Source: Byssochlamys sp. IMV 00236 (Eukaryota > Ascomycota > Eurotiomycetes > Eurotiales > Thermoascaceae). From it: a DNA stretch of 18,751 nucleotides. Location of the stretch: assembly GCA_001931875.2 (NCBI GenBank), contig MSJH02000619.1, forward strand, positions 1-18,751, in the 5' to 3' direction. The notes under the pieces were generated by a model. It searched no databases. It had not been told where the DNA came from and saw nothing but the letters and a program-made list of their open reading frames with translations. Numbering within the stretch: position 1 is the first letter of the stretch; every line of letters starts with the position of its first letter. The position numbers were made by a program, and so were the translations under genes. This document shows, piece after piece, positions 18,738 through 18,751 of the stretch.

Positions 18738-18751
18738 TTTTTTTTTTTTTT
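18738..18751. repeat. Poly-T homopolymer at the window edge
   Basis: Fourteen T residues end the window, mirroring the poly-A at its start; probably a contig or gap boundary. Confidence 0.6.

Noticed and set aside
1..18751. tRNA, rRNA, CRISPR array or biosynthetic gene cluster
   Set aside because: No GGTTCRANNCC T-arm with matching stems, no rRNA core sequences, no repeat-spacer arrays, and no clustered biosynthetic enzymes were found on either strand by eye.

Overview
The window looks like a chromosomal segment of an early-diverging filamentous fungus, most likely Mucoromycota (Mucorales type). The DNA is AT-rich, genes are compact and multi-exonic, nearly all reconstructed introns are 43-64 nt with GT(A/G)-AG borders, and the elongation factor 1-alpha gene encodes 458 residues with one 3'-proximal intron. 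The species call is inference. The window begins with 46 A and ends with 14 T, so both ends probably sit on homopolymer contig or gap edges.

Layout: (1) 47-1082, minus: a UCH37/UCHL5-type deubiquitinase, cut off at its 3' end by the window edge. (2) 1083-3750: a decayed accessory-like stretch. It holds a possible Tc1/mariner remnant, a broken spliced gene (1485-2103), two small uncharacterised minus-strand gene candidates (2273-2466, 2880-3312) and a diverged direct duplication of about 220 bp (2550-2764 and 3427-3655). (3) 3859-5299, minus: TEF1, with a probable 5'UTR intron and a promoter region containing a CCAAT box and an 11-bp perfect inverted repeat. (4) 5997-9406, minus: an SH3-REM-RasGEF protein of the Cdc25 family, which appears to contain a 21-nt intron. 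(5) 10247-11786, minus: a YheT/EHT1-type alpha/beta hydrolase in seven exons. (6) 11911-13411, minus: an NAD kinase in eight exons with a mitochondrial-looking N-terminus. (7) 14088-16227, plus: an ER SUN-domain protein of the Slp1/Osteopotentia family, with a GC-AG intron. (8) 16259-17304, minus: a type II DnaJ chaperone, tail to tail with the SUN gene and only 31 nt away. (9) 17305-18751: mostly promoter and non-coding sequence, with an (AAT)n microsatellite and faint coding traces near the right edge.

The recognised genes are conserved housekeeping or signalling genes: ubiquitin removal, translation, Ras activation, lipid ester metabolism, NADP supply, ER protein protection and chaperoning. 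They do not form an obvious pathway or operon-like system. Exon junctions for genes 1 and 3-8 were rebuilt by hand and keep the reading frame from start to stop (or to the window edge for gene 1). I did not find a convincing new multi-gene system. The most unusual material is the degraded 1.1-3.7 kb region and three transcript-level oddities: the 21-nt intron, the GC-AG intron, and the overlapping convergent 3' ends.
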